Positions 10,185 to 18,124 of a stretch of 53,245 nt of DNA are shown here, one piece after another. The stretch's first letter is position 1, and the number at the start of each line of letters is the position of its first letter. Below the pieces are notes generated by a model that was not told the DNA's origin, made no database searches, and was given only the letters and a program-made list of their open reading frames with translations. Where the stretch lies: NCBI RefSeq assembly GCF_009709555.1, contig NZ_WJBG01000183.1, forward strand, positions 1-53,245, written 5' to 3'. This DNA is from Streptomyces blattellae (GTDB lineage: Bacteria; Actinomycetota; Actinomycetes; Streptomycetales; Streptomycetaceae). Position numbers and translations under genes: made by a program.

Positions 10185-11291
10185 ATGCGTCGTACCGCCA
10201 TAGCTCTGGTCGCGTCCACGGTGACCCTGTCACTCGCCTCCTGTGGCGTACTCAACGCATCCAGCGAGGCCGGTGACGCGAGCCCGACCAAGGGCAACGA
10301 CATCACCGTGGGGCTGCTGCTGCCGGAGAAGGCGAACTCCCGCTACGAGAGCTTCGACTACCCGATCATCAAGAAGAAGGTCGAGTCGCTCACCAAGAAC
10401 CAGGGCGACGTCGACTACGCCAACGCCGATGCGAGCGCCGACAAGCAGGCGGCCCAGATGCAGCAGATGATCGACGACGGGATCGATGTGATCCTGCTGG
10501 ACGCCGTCGACTCCCACGCCATCGCGGACGGCGTGCGGAAGGCCAAGGACGCCGGTATCCCGGTCATCGCCTACGACAGGCTGGCCGAGGGCCCGATCGA
10601 CGCGTACATCTCCTTCGACAACTCGCTGGTCGGCGAGGTCCAGGGCCGCTCCCTCGTCGAGGCGCTGGGCAACGGCGACGACCCCTCGAAGAAGATCGTC
10701 ATGATGAACGGCTCGCCCACCGACCCGAACGCCAAGCAGTTCAAGGCGGGCGCGCTCGACGAGCTGACCGGCAAGGTGACGATCGCCGAGTCGTACGACA
10801 CCAAGGACTGGAAGCCGGAGAACGCCGAGGCCAACATGGAAGAGGCCATCGACAAGATCGGCGCGGACGACATCGCCGGTGTCTACTCCGCCAACGACGG
10901 CATGGCCGGCGGCATCATCGACGCGCTGAAGGCGGCGGGAGTCACCGAGCTGCCGCCGGTGACCGGGCAGGACGCCGAGCTGGCCGCCGTGCAGCGGATC
11001 ATCACCGGCGAGCAGTACATGAGCGTCTACAAGTCGTACCCGCAGGAGGCCGAGGCCGCGGCGGAGATGGCGGTGGCCAAGGTCCAGGGCAGGGACATCC
11101 AGTTCGACGCCCTCACCCGTGACCAGGTCGACAGCCCGACGGCGAAGGACATCCCCTCTCAGCTCGTCCCTGTCGTCGCCCTGACGAAGAACAACATCAA
11201 GGACACGGTCATCGCCGACGACATCTACCAGCTGTCGGACATCTGCACGAGCAAGCTGCGGAGCGCGTGCGACGAGATCAACCTGGGCTAG
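10185..11291 (+). CDS. Sugar ABC transporter substrate-binding lipoprotein (xylose/ribose type)
   Basis: Periplasmic-binding-protein-like lipoprotein. Starting at ATG 10185 gives 368 residues beginning MRRTAIALVA with a lipobox LASC at about residues 14-17, so the mature protein is lipid-anchored at the cysteine. The body has the type I fold of XylF/RbsB proteins (DITVGLLLPE, ASADKQAAQMQQMIDDGIDVILLDAVDS, IPVIAYDRL, ISFDNSLVGEVQGRSL, GVYSANDGMAGGIIDALK, VTGQDAELAAVQRIITGEQYMSVYKS). The binding-site tyrosine/arginine/aspartate cluster is present, suggesting a pentose or similar sugar. A GTG at 10173 is an alternative start. No permease or ATPase gene is adjacent, so it is an orphan here. Confidence 0.85.
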   Translation: MRRTAIALVASTVTLSLASCGVLNASSEAGDASPTKGNDITVGLLLPEKANSRYESFDYPIIKKKVESLTKNQGDVDYANADASADKQAAQMQQMIDDGIDVILLDAVDSHAIADGVRKAKDAGIPVIAYDRLAEGPIDAYISFDNSLVGEVQGRSLVEALGNGDDPSKKIVMMNGSPTDPNAKQFKAGALDELTGKVTIAESYDTKDWKPENAEANMEEAIDKIGADDIAGVYSANDGMAGGIIDALKAAGVTELPPVTGQDAELAAVQRIITGEQYMSVYKSYPQEAEAAAEMAVAKVQGRDIQFDALTRDQVDSPTAKDIPSQLVPVVALTKNNIKDTVIADDIYQLSDICTSKLRSACDEINLG

Positions 11292-11332
11292 GCGCTCCGC
11301 TGGAGAAGGCGGTGCGTCATCCGCGGGGTCGT

Positions 11333-11371
11333 CGTGGCTGGTCGCGCAGTTCCCCGCGCCCCTTGGGGGCG
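11333..11371 (-). repeat. Dispersed Streptomyces intergenic repeat (GCGACCAGCCAC type)
   Basis: Read on the minus strand it contains CCAAGGGGCGCGGGGAACTG followed by CGCGACCAGCCAC, a module that recurs between genes in many Streptomyces chromosomes. A relative in the opposite orientation lies at 37219-37285. It sits just downstream of the transglutaminase gene in a convergent gap and may form a termination hairpin. Confidence 0.6.
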
Positions 11372-11375
11372 TTCC

Positions 11376-12218
11376 TCATCCCACCCTGGTGAACTCCACC
11401 GACACCTCGGGCGGACCGCCCGCCACGCCCCGGTAGATGCCCTTGTGCGGGGTCACGTCGTCGTAGTCGCGGCCCCGGCCGACGACCACGTGGGACTCGT
11501 CGGCCCTGGCGCGGTTCGTGGGGTCGTAGCCGCACCAGTCCCCCGCCCAGTACTCGATCCAGGCGTGGCTCTGCCCGGCCACCGGGCGGTGGAGTTCGGC
11601 CTCGCGTTCGGGGTGGAGGTAGCCGGAGACATAGCGGGTGGGCAGGCCGACGGCGCGCAGGAGGGCGATGGTGAGGTGGGCGATGTCCTGGCAGACGCCC
11701 GCGCCCTGCTCCCAGGCCTCGGCGGCGGAGGTGTTCACGCCGGTGGCGCCGGGGAGGTAGGTGACCCGGTCGGCGACCAGCGCGGACACCGCGATCGCCG
11801 TCCGGTGCGGGTCGAGCCCGGCGCAGGCCTCCCTCGCCCGCTCCACCAGCTCCGCCGGGACCGTCGTACGACCTGTTGCGTTCGCGAATTCCAGCAGGCG
11901 GGAGTCCGCTGTGCGGGCCGCTATCTCGGGCCACTCGGGGGCGTCGGGCAAGGGCGGTGCCGGGGCCGTCTCGACCAGGCTCGACGCCGTGATCGTGAGG
12001 TCGGCGTGCGGGTCCATGAGATCGAAGCCGGTCACCTGGGTGCCCCAGTAGTCCCAGTACGACCAGGTCGCCGTCGCCGGGGCGATGCTGACCCGGGCGT
12101 CCAGCGTGATCTGGCCGGGCAGCGTCAGCGGGGTCATGCGGACCTCGTTGTGGGACGAGGCGGCCGGCTGGGCGTACGAGACCTTGGTGATGTGCTTGAT
12201 GCGGAGGCGGCGGGTCAT
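11376..12218 (-). CDS. Transglutaminase-like cysteine peptidase-fold protein
   Basis: A 280-residue protein with an N-terminal beta-rich region (bacterial transglutaminase-like N-terminal domain, about residues 1-90) and a transglutaminase/papain-like core. The catalytic triad is visible as C176 (QGAGVCQDIAH), H218 (GQSHAWIEYW) and D232 (GYDPTN). Proteins of this type are encoded with alpha-E and circularly permuted ATP-grasp proteins, and that holds here: it is the last gene of a three-gene operon, starting 2 bp after the alpha-E stop. Such clusters have been proposed to make or remove an amide-linked peptide modification; the substrate is unknown. ATG 12218 has GGAAGGAG just upstream. Confidence 0.88.
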   Translation of the reverse strand: MTRRLRIKHITKVSYAQPAASSHNEVRMTPLTLPGQITLDARVSIAPATATWSYWDYWGTQVTGFDLMDPHADLTITASSLVETAPAPPLPDAPEWPEIAARTADSRLLEFANATGRTTVPAELVERAREACAGLDPHRTAIAVSALVADRVTYLPGATGVNTSAAEAWEQGAGVCQDIAHLTIALLRAVGLPTRYVSGYLHPEREAELHRPVAGQSHAWIEYWAGDWCGYDPTNRARADESHVVVGRGRDYDDVTPHKGIYRGVAGGPPEVSVEFTRVG

Positions 12219-12220
12219 GC

Positions 12221-13153
12221 TCACGCTCCTTCCTGGGCCCACTCGACGGGCCCCTGGTATGGGAAGAACCGCTCCGCCACCGCCTCGGCGGAGGCCATGC
12301 AGGACTGCTGCAAGTCGCTCAGCAACAGGGGAAGTTGCTCTTCCATGGCATGGGAGTCCAGGTACTCCAGACGGGTGCGCATCCGGCCGATCGGGCGGCG
12401 CGCGGGGTCCTGGCGGGGGCGGCCCAGCGCCGTCAGGCACTCCTCGGCCGTCGTCAGCGCGTGCAGCGCCGAGCGCGGGAAGGACCGGTCCAGGAGCAGG
12501 AATTCGGCGACCCTCGGGCTGTCGCCGAAACCGCTGTACACGCGCGCGTACGCTTCGTCCGCGCCGCTGGCGCTCAGCAGCGTCGGCCAGTCCGGGGCAT
12601 GCGCGGCGTCCAGCACCCGCACGGACAGCAGCCGTACCGTCATGTCCACCCGCTCCAGGCTCCGGCCCAGCACGACGAAACGCCAGCTGTCGTCCCGGCT
12701 CATGGTGGAGTCCGCGAGGCCGAAGAACAGGGCGGCCCGGCTGCGGACCAGCTCCAGATAGGCGTACGGGCCGGTACGGCGGGCCGCGCGCCGCTGTTCG
12801 CCGAGCGCGTGCCAGGTCGCGTTGAGGCACTCCCACATCTCGGAGGACACCGCCTCACGGGCGCTGCGCGCGTTCAGCCGGGCCGCGCCCAGCGCGCCCT
12901 CGATGGCGCAGGTCGAGTGGGCGTCGAACGCCAGCTGGTCGAGGACCTGCTGCATGTCGACGCGCTCGGCGCCCGCGTCGACGCCGAGGATCGCGTACAG
13001 CGACCGGCAGGCCGCGTCCTCGTCGCGCCAGGGGTCCTCCAGCATGCGGTGCAGATACGCGTCGAGGATGCGTCCCGTGGCGTCCGCCCGCTCCACATAG
13101 CGGCCGGTCCAGGTCAGCGCCTCGGCTATCCGGGAGAGGATCACGTCGTTCAC
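12221..13153 (-). CDS. Alpha-E domain-containing protein (DUF403)
   Basis: A 310-residue all-helical protein of the alpha-E family, starting MNDVILSRIAEALTWTGRYVERAD, the usual signature (SRxAEsLyWxGRYxERAE). Biochemical function is unknown; the family is almost always paired with circularly permuted type 2 ATP-grasp proteins and often a transglutaminase, as here. The GTG start overlaps the ATP-grasp stop in a GTGA arrangement, indicating coupled translation. It has no signal peptide or membrane segment and is presumably a cytoplasmic partner of the ligase. Confidence 0.88.
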   Translation of the reverse strand: MNDVILSRIAEALTWTGRYVERADATGRILDAYLHRMLEDPWRDEDAACRSLYAILGVDAGAERVDMQQVLDQLAFDAHSTCAIEGALGAARLNARSAREAVSSEMWECLNATWHALGEQRRAARRTGPYAYLELVRSRAALFFGLADSTMSRDDSWRFVVLGRSLERVDMTVRLLSVRVLDAAHAPDWPTLLSASGADEAYARVYSGFGDSPRVAEFLLLDRSFPRSALHALTTAEECLTALGRPRQDPARRPIGRMRTRLEYLDSHAMEEQLPLLLSDLQQSCMASAEAVAERFFPYQGPVEWAQEGA

Positions 13154-14694
13154 TGCTGCTGGGCCCCTTCCTGTACGACGGTGGGGGTGCCGTCGGGTCC
13201 GAGCTGGCGGGGCGCGACGTCCGGGAGGCCCGCGGCGGGGGCCGGGGCGGGCCCGTCGGCGGGCCCCTCGGCCAGCACCCAGGTGTCCTTGGAGCCGCCG
13301 CCCTGGCTGGAGTTGACGATCAGGTTGCCCTCCTGGAGGGCGACCCGGGTGAGGCCGCCGGGCAGCACCCAGACATCGGTGCCGTCGTTGACGGCGAAGG
13401 GGCGCAGGTCGATATGGCGGGGCGCCATCCGCTCGCCCGCGAGGGTGGGGGAGGTGGACAGGGCGACCGGCCGCTGGGCTATCCAGCCGCGGGGGTCGGC
13501 GGCGACGGCCTTCCGGGTCCGCTCCAGGGTCTCGGGGTCGGCCTTCGGCCCGATGACGATGCCCTGCCCGCCGGCCCCGTCGACCGGCTTCACCACCAGC
13601 TGCCCGATCTGGTCGAGGACCGCCTCCAACTGGCCCGGTTCGTCGGGCCGGTAGGACTCCACGTTGGGCAGAATCGGTTCCTCGGCGAGGTAGTAGCGGA
13701 TCAGGTCCGGGACGTAGGTGTAGAGCAGCTTGTCGTCCGCGATGCCGTTGCCCACGGCGTTCGCGAGTGTGACGTTGCCCGCCGTGGCGGCGCTCAGGAT
13801 GCCGGGGCAGCCGATCACCGAGTCGGGCCGGAAGTGCAGCGGATCGAGGAAGTCGTCGTCGAGCCGCCGGTATACGACATGGACGGGCACCTCACCGCGC
13901 GTGGTCCGCATCCAGACCCGGTTGCCGCGGCAGACCAGATCGTGTCCCTCGACGAGTTGCACACCCATCAGCCGGGCGAGCAGCGCGTGCTCGAAGTAGG
14001 CGGCGTTGCTGGGCCCGGGGGTGAGGACGACGACCCGTGCGTCCTGGGTGCCGTCCGGCGCGGCGGCCCGCAGCGCGGCGAGCAGCCGCTGTGCGTACCC
14101 GTCGACGGGCAGCACGTGCTGCTCCGTGAAGAGCGAGGGAAAGATCCTGGTCATCGCCCTGCGGTTCTCGATGACGTACGACACCCCGCTCGGGACCCGC
14201 ACATTGTCCTCAAGCACCCGGAAGTCCCCGGCCTCGTCCCGTACGAGGTCGATGCCGGCGACGTGGATGCGCACCCCGCCGGGTGGTTCGACCCCGTGGG
14301 CGGCCCGGTGGAAATGGGCCGAGCTGAGCAGCAGCCGCCAGGGCACGACGCCGTCCTCGAAGGCGCGGGCGTGCCCGTAGGCGTCGGAGAGGTAGGCCTC
14401 CAGGGCCCGCACCCGCTGACTGACCCCCCGTTGGATGAGATCCCATTCCAGGGCGTCGAGGATCCTCGGCACGAGATCCAGCGGCCAGGGCCGCTCCTCA
14501 CCAGCGAAGGCGTAGGTCACACCGCGGTCGGTGAACGCCCGCGCCATCTGGTCCGCCCGGAACCGCAACTCACTCGGCTCGATCGGCTGCAGCGCCGCCA
14601 GCACCGGCTCATAGGCGGTCCTGACCTCACCCGGCCGCACAAACATCTCGTCCCACGCGTCGGCCAACGCGTACGCGTCAAATATGTCCGCCAT
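13150..14694 (-). CDS. Circularly permuted type 2 ATP-grasp protein
   Basis: A 514-residue predicted ATP-dependent carboxylate-amine (peptide) ligase. Recognisable segments are DEMFVRPGEVRTAYEP near the N-terminus, GVEPPGGVRIHVAGIDLVRDEAGDFRVLEDN, the metal/ATP region RVPSGVSYVIENR, LTPGPSNAAYFEHALLARLMGVQLVEG, VVYRRLDDDFLDPL and the glycine-rich VVKPVDGAGGQGI. The C-terminal ~45 residues are Pro/Ala/Gly-rich. It is the first gene of the operon with alpha-E and transglutaminase genes. The ATG at 14694 opens MADIFDAYALADAW. The substrate is unknown. Confidence 0.88.
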   Translation of the reverse strand: MADIFDAYALADAWDEMFVRPGEVRTAYEPVLAALQPIEPSELRFRADQMARAFTDRGVTYAFAGEERPWPLDLVPRILDALEWDLIQRGVSQRVRALEAYLSDAYGHARAFEDGVVPWRLLLSSAHFHRAAHGVEPPGGVRIHVAGIDLVRDEAGDFRVLEDNVRVPSGVSYVIENRRAMTRIFPSLFTEQHVLPVDGYAQRLLAALRAAAPDGTQDARVVVLTPGPSNAAYFEHALLARLMGVQLVEGHDLVCRGNRVWMRTTRGEVPVHVVYRRLDDDFLDPLHFRPDSVIGCPGILSAATAGNVTLANAVGNGIADDKLLYTYVPDLIRYYLAEEPILPNVESYRPDEPGQLEAVLDQIGQLVVKPVDGAGGQGIVIGPKADPETLERTRKAVAADPRGWIAQRPVALSTSPTLAGERMAPRHIDLRPFAVNDGTDVWVLPGGLTRVALQEGNLIVNSSQGGGSKDTWVLAEGPADGPAPAPAAGLPDVAPRQLGPDGTPTVVQEGAQQQ

Positions 14695-14704
14695 GGGGGG
14701 ACGT

Positions 14705-14774
14705 TAAGCGCGGTACGTAACACGACGATCAACCGGTGATTTCCGGGAGGTCGCACGGTGCTGGGGAATCCCTG
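14705..14774 (+). repeat. Left copy of a ~70-bp direct repeat
   Basis: Aligns without gaps to 16845-16914 in the same orientation at roughly 80% identity by eye, sharing CCGGTGATTTCCGG in the middle. The copies bracket the ATP-binding/XRE/DUF397 genes. This copy lies directly upstream of the ATP-grasp gene start. Confidence 0.7.
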
Positions 14775-14849
14775 TGCCACCTGGCCGAGGGCGACGAGAG
14801 GGCCGCCCCGTCACCTCTTGCGGCGGGGCAGACGGTGTACTTCAACAGG

Positions 14850-15296
14850 CTACGCGTCCACCGCTCCCCGAATGTCCAACTCCGCCCATACCGTCTTGCC
14901 CACGGTGAGCTTCTCCACGGACCAGCGGGCGGCGAGCGTGCGGACGATGAGCAGGCCCCGGCCGAACTGGTCATCGGTGGTGGAGGGGCGGGAGTACGGG
15001 AGCCGCTCGCCTCGCGGGTCGGTCACGGCGACGCGCAGCGCAGTGCTGGTGAGGGACGTCTCCACCCGGAACAGACGGTCCCGCAGACACCCGTGCAGCA
15101 GGGCATTCGTGCACAACTCGCTCGCCAGCAGCGCCGCGTCACCGGCGACGCCGGGATGCCCCCAGTCCACGGCGAGTTGGGCGACGTGCCTGCGGGCGAG
15201 GGGGATGTTGCGGACGAACGGGGTGTAGCTGACGGCGTCGTGACGGTCGTATGGCGTGGGGTCTTTGAGGTGGTGGGGAGAACAGGAATCGGTCAT
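14850..15296 (-). CDS. Anti-sigma-factor-like ATP-binding protein (HATPase_c, RsbW type)
   Basis: A 148-residue GHKL-fold protein of the short RsbW/SpoIIAB-like class numerous in Streptomyces. Motifs: ARRHVAQLAVDWG, the N box LLASELCTNALLHG, VTDPRGERLP (G1-like) and FGRGLLIVRTLAARWSVEK (G2). Such proteins are presumed ATP-dependent sigma/anti-sigma or regulator-binding partners. ATG 15296 is chosen because AAGGAGG lies seven bases upstream. It diverges from the XRE regulator, with which this family is typically paired in WhiJ-like loci. Confidence 0.85.
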   Translation of the reverse strand: MTDSCSPHHLKDPTPYDRHDAVSYTPFVRNIPLARRHVAQLAVDWGHPGVAGDAALLASELCTNALLHGCLRDRLFRVETSLTSTALRVAVTDPRGERLPYSRPSTTDDQFGRGLLIVRTLAARWSVEKLTVGKTVWAELDIRGAVDA

Positions 15297-15464
15297 GGAG
15301 AGCACCTCCTTGTGCGGGGCCGGAGTGCCCGGGCGGACGCCAGGTGAGTGGGGGGAGGTGGCTCCGCCATGCGGCCCTGGTGTGGGCAGCACGGTGCACT
15401 TCCGCCAACTGGTGTCGCTGGGTGGGCTATTGAGTACTGACAGTAGTTCTTGCGTCGTGATGCC

Positions 15465-15506
15465 AGCAAGCTGGTTGCCAGAAATATGTCTTCGAACTGG
15501 CTTGCT
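15465..15506. promoter_or_regulatory. Inverted repeat AGCAAGC-N28-GCTTGCT in the divergent promoter region
   Basis: Arms at 15465-15471 and 15500-15506 lie 52 bp upstream of the XRE regulator ATG, in the 262-bp gap shared with the divergent ATP-binding gene. It is a plausible autoregulatory binding region for the XRE protein; the wide arm spacing makes this tentative. Confidence 0.3.
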
Positions 15507-15558
15507 TGCACTAAGGTGCCGCCACAGGATGTGGCCGACTCAGTGGCAGGGGAGACGG

Positions 15559-16446
15559 ATGACAGACAGAGACCGGGATCCTGATCGCGGCAAGACTGTG
15601 TCGACGGTGCTGGCACGCAGACTGGGAGGTGAGCTGCTGCGTATGCGCGAGGCGAGCGGGATGCGCCAACCCCATGCGGCCGAGGTGCTTTCGGCGTCCG
15701 TGTCCAAAGTCGCCAAGATGGAACGCGGTGGGGTGCCGATGCGCGACCCGGACATCCGAGCCCTGTGCCACTTGTACGGCGAGACCGATGAAGCGGTGGT
15801 CGAGAGGCTGTTGAAGCTGGCCCGGACGGACCGGGAGAGGCGCAAAGCCAAGGGGTGGTGGAACCAGTACCCACAGCTCTCCGCGATGGTCGAGTACGTT
15901 GCGCTGGAGGACATCGCCACGAGCATCCGCAACTGGGAACTCGCCTTCATCCCTGGGCTGTTGCAGACGCCGGACTATGCACGTGCCGTCGCGGTCGGTG
16001 CCGGGTCGTGGGAGGACCCGAGTGAGATCGAGCCCTTCGTCGAAGCGAGGTTGACCCGGCAGGCGCGGCTGCAGTCGGAACGTCCTCTGGCGTTGTGGGC
16101 CGTGATCCACGAGGGAGCGCTGCGTCAACTCGTCGGTGGCCGTGATGTGATGAGGGAGCAACTGGGGCATCTGCTCGATGTGGCTGCCTTGGACACGGTC
16201 CAGTTGCAGGTGGTGCCCTTCCTGGCGGGGGCCAGCCCCGGCATGATCGGTGCGTTCAGTATTGTCTCCTTCGCCGAGGCGGGGGCGCTGGATGTCGTAC
16301 ACATGGACGTACCGTCTTCCACGCTCTGGTTGGAAAGCGAGGAGGACGCCGCCCGGCACGGCCGGATCTTCGATCGCATCGCGCGGGTCGGGCTGGCGGA
16401 ACGCAAGGCCCTTGACCTGATCGACGCCATTCGCAAGGAGACGTAG
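15559..16446 (+). CDS. XRE-family regulator with DUF5753 (WhiJ-like)
   Basis: A 295-residue DNA-binding protein. An N-terminal helix-turn-helix of about 65 residues (ARRLGGELLRMREASGMRQPHAAEVLSASVSKVAKMERG) is followed by DUF5753 (KGWWNQYPQLSAMVEYVALEDIATSIRNWELAFIPGLLQTPDYARAV ... QLQVVPFLAGASPGMIGAFSIVSF). Streptomyces carry dozens of such paralogues, some controlling development and antibiotic production (WhiJ group). ATG 15559 has GGGGAGAC upstream. DUF397 follows after 4 bp and an ATP-binding gene diverges, completing the usual triad. Confidence 0.9.
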   Translation: MTDRDRDPDRGKTVSTVLARRLGGELLRMREASGMRQPHAAEVLSASVSKVAKMERGGVPMRDPDIRALCHLYGETDEAVVERLLKLARTDRERRKAKGWWNQYPQLSAMVEYVALEDIATSIRNWELAFIPGLLQTPDYARAVAVGAGSWEDPSEIEPFVEARLTRQARLQSERPLALWAVIHEGALRQLVGGRDVMREQLGHLLDVAALDTVQLQVVPFLAGASPGMIGAFSIVSFAEAGALDVVHMDVPSSTLWLESEEDAARHGRIFDRIARVGLAERKALDLIDAIRKET

Positions 16447-16450
16447 GCCG

Positions 16451-16636
16451 GTGACCGAGTTCGAGTTCGTCAAGTCCACTTACAGTGGCGGAGATGCCGG
16501 ACAGCAGTGCGTCGAAGTCGCCCGCAACATACCCGGCACGGTCGCCGTCCGGGACTCCAAGGATCCGGACGGCCGGATACTCCGGCTCGCGGCGGGGGCG
16601 TGGGGGGAGTTCGCCGCGTATGCAGGGAGGCGCTAG
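16451..16636 (+). CDS. DUF397 small protein
   Basis: A 61-residue protein with the DUF397 pattern: FVKSTYSGGDAGQQCVEVA, VAVRDSKDPDGRILRL, WGEFAAY. DUF397 proteins are thought to bind or antagonise the adjacent XRE-DUF5753 regulator in WhiJ-type systems. The GTG start has AAGGAG ten bases upstream, overlapping the end of the regulator gene, so the two are probably cotranscribed and coupled. Confidence 0.9.
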   Translation: MTEFEFVKSTYSGGDAGQQCVEVARNIPGTVAVRDSKDPDGRILRLAAGAWGEFAAYAGRR

Positions 16637-17101
16637 CGCGTCGTCAAGCCCGCCTGCCCATTGGCACATCCAGGTATCGTTCTCGCCCGCTGAACCGGCA
16701 TGGCAAAACCACCGGCTGTATTCTGTCGCGTCGAGTCCGTCGTCTACCGGTCTCTGAACAATCGACGCCGCCCACGCCCTGGCCTGGCACGATACCGATC
16801 ACCCCGGCGACTGGACGCCCGTTGAGTGCCGCTTCCGCGACCGGTGAGCGCGGTGCGTGACACGCCGGTCGCCCGGTGATTTCCGGCAGCTCACGCGGTG
16901 CTCGGGAATTCCTGGACACAGGCCGTCTCCGGCTTGGGCCACACCACCATCAGCTTGCTGCAATTCGCCGGACGGAGGCGCGGAGATACCGGGCAAAGAG
17001 GCCGAATATCGCCGCTCTGAGAGGACGAGCCGTGTTGCGGAGCAGGTCCGGTCCCTTCATAGTTGCGCTTCGAAGACGCCGACTCGGGGGTGGGATGGGC
17101 G
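16637..17101. other. Gene-poor gap with repeat copy and coding remnant
   Basis: No intact gene is supported. The gap holds the right copy of the direct repeat (16845-16914). Just before it, 16765-16848 reads on the plus strand as AAHALAWHDTDHPGDWTPVE... and ends in TGA; this looks protein-like but lacks a start and is probably a decayed 3' gene end. Confidence 0.4.
16845..16914 (+). repeat. Right copy of the ~70-bp direct repeat
   Basis: Same orientation as, and about 80% identical to, 14705-14774. Together they delimit a 2.1-kb segment holding the regulator triad. Confidence 0.7.
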
Positions 17102-18124
17102 ATGGCCGGGCACGGGACGGACGAGCATCCACACGGTGCTGACCGACTGTGCGAGGCCGGGGATCGCGTGTATTCCCGGGCCGTACGGCGGGGCCGCGTG
17201 CGGCGTCAGGACGCCGAGTCGGTGCAGTGCCTGCTCGAACTCGCCCTGCTGCACCCGGACCCCGACGACATGGACTGGCTGGTCCCCACCTCCCCGCAGG
17301 AGGTCATGACCCGGCTTTTGCGCGGGGTGTACGACGAGGTCAGCGCGAGCCAGCGACGGGTCGGGTCGGCGGTCGCGGCCGTCGAGCGGTTCGCCGGACT
17401 CGGCCCGCGGCAGTCGTCGCCGTCCGCAGAGGGAACGTCGATCCGGGTCCTCGACGGACTGTCCCGGATCCAGGCCGCGATGGACGAGGCGACGGACGCG
17501 TGCACGACCGAGGTGCTGACCGTGCAGCCGGGCGGCATCCGCCCCGAGCACGAGCTGACCGAGGGCCTCCACCGCGCTCTGTCCCTGCGCGGCCGGGGCG
17601 TGCGTATGCGGGACCTGTACACGCATGTGGCCCGGCACGGCCAGGGCCTGCTCAACTACCTGGAGCTGATGGGCGACGCGGTGCAGGCGCGGACGCTCGA
17701 CGAGGTCATCGACCGGCTCATCCTCTTCGATCGCGCGGTCGCCTTCATCCCGGCGAACGCGGACCGCACGCTCGCGCTGGAACTGCGTCATCCGGCGCTG
17801 GTCGAGTACCTGGTCACCGTCTTCGAGCGGTTGTGGCGCCTCGCGATCCCGGTGACGGCCCCGCTCCCGGACACCGGCATCGAGGGCATCTCACACCGCG
17901 AGCAGTCCATCGCCGCGTTGCTCGCCGAGGGTCATCAGGACGCGGTGATCGCGGAGCGGCTGGGGATAAGCGTCCGTACGTGCCGCGCCCACATCGCGCG
18001 CCTTTCGGAGACCCTGGGCGCGGCCAGCCGCACCCAACTCGGCGTCCGCATCGCCCAGGTCGGGCTCAACAGCCCGTCCCACTCCCTCACTCTTCCAGGT
18101 CAAGAATCCCGGACCGTCCGATGA
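17102..18124 (+). CDS. LuxR-type transcriptional regulator, paralogue 1
   Basis: A 340-residue protein with no receiver domain. The N-terminal ~110 residues are helical (CEAGDRVYSRAVRRGRVRRQ, LLELALLHPDPDDMDWLVP). A middle alpha/beta domain resembles TrmB/PLD-like sensor regions (EVLTVQPGG, RGVRMRDLYTHVARHG, ARTLDEVIDRLILFDRAVAF, LELRHPALVEYLVTVFERLW). The C-terminus is a LuxR/GerE helix-turn-helix (ISHREQSIAALLAEGHQDAVIAERLGISVRTCRAHIARL). ATG 17102 is preferred, with GGTGGGA upstream; GTG 17090 is possible. It is clearly paralogous to the next two genes. Its 3' end overlaps paralogue 2 tail-to-tail by 38 bp. Confidence 0.85.
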   Translation: MAGHGTDEHPHGADRLCEAGDRVYSRAVRRGRVRRQDAESVQCLLELALLHPDPDDMDWLVPTSPQEVMTRLLRGVYDEVSASQRRVGSAVAAVERFAGLGPRQSSPSAEGTSIRVLDGLSRIQAAMDEATDACTTEVLTVQPGGIRPEHELTEGLHRALSLRGRGVRMRDLYTHVARHGQGLLNYLELMGDAVQARTLDEVIDRLILFDRAVAFIPANADRTLALELRHPALVEYLVTVFERLWRLAIPVTAPLPDTGIEGISHREQSIAALLAEGHQDAVIAERLGISVRTCRAHIARLSETLGAASRTQLGVRIAQVGLNSPSHSLTLPGQESRTVR

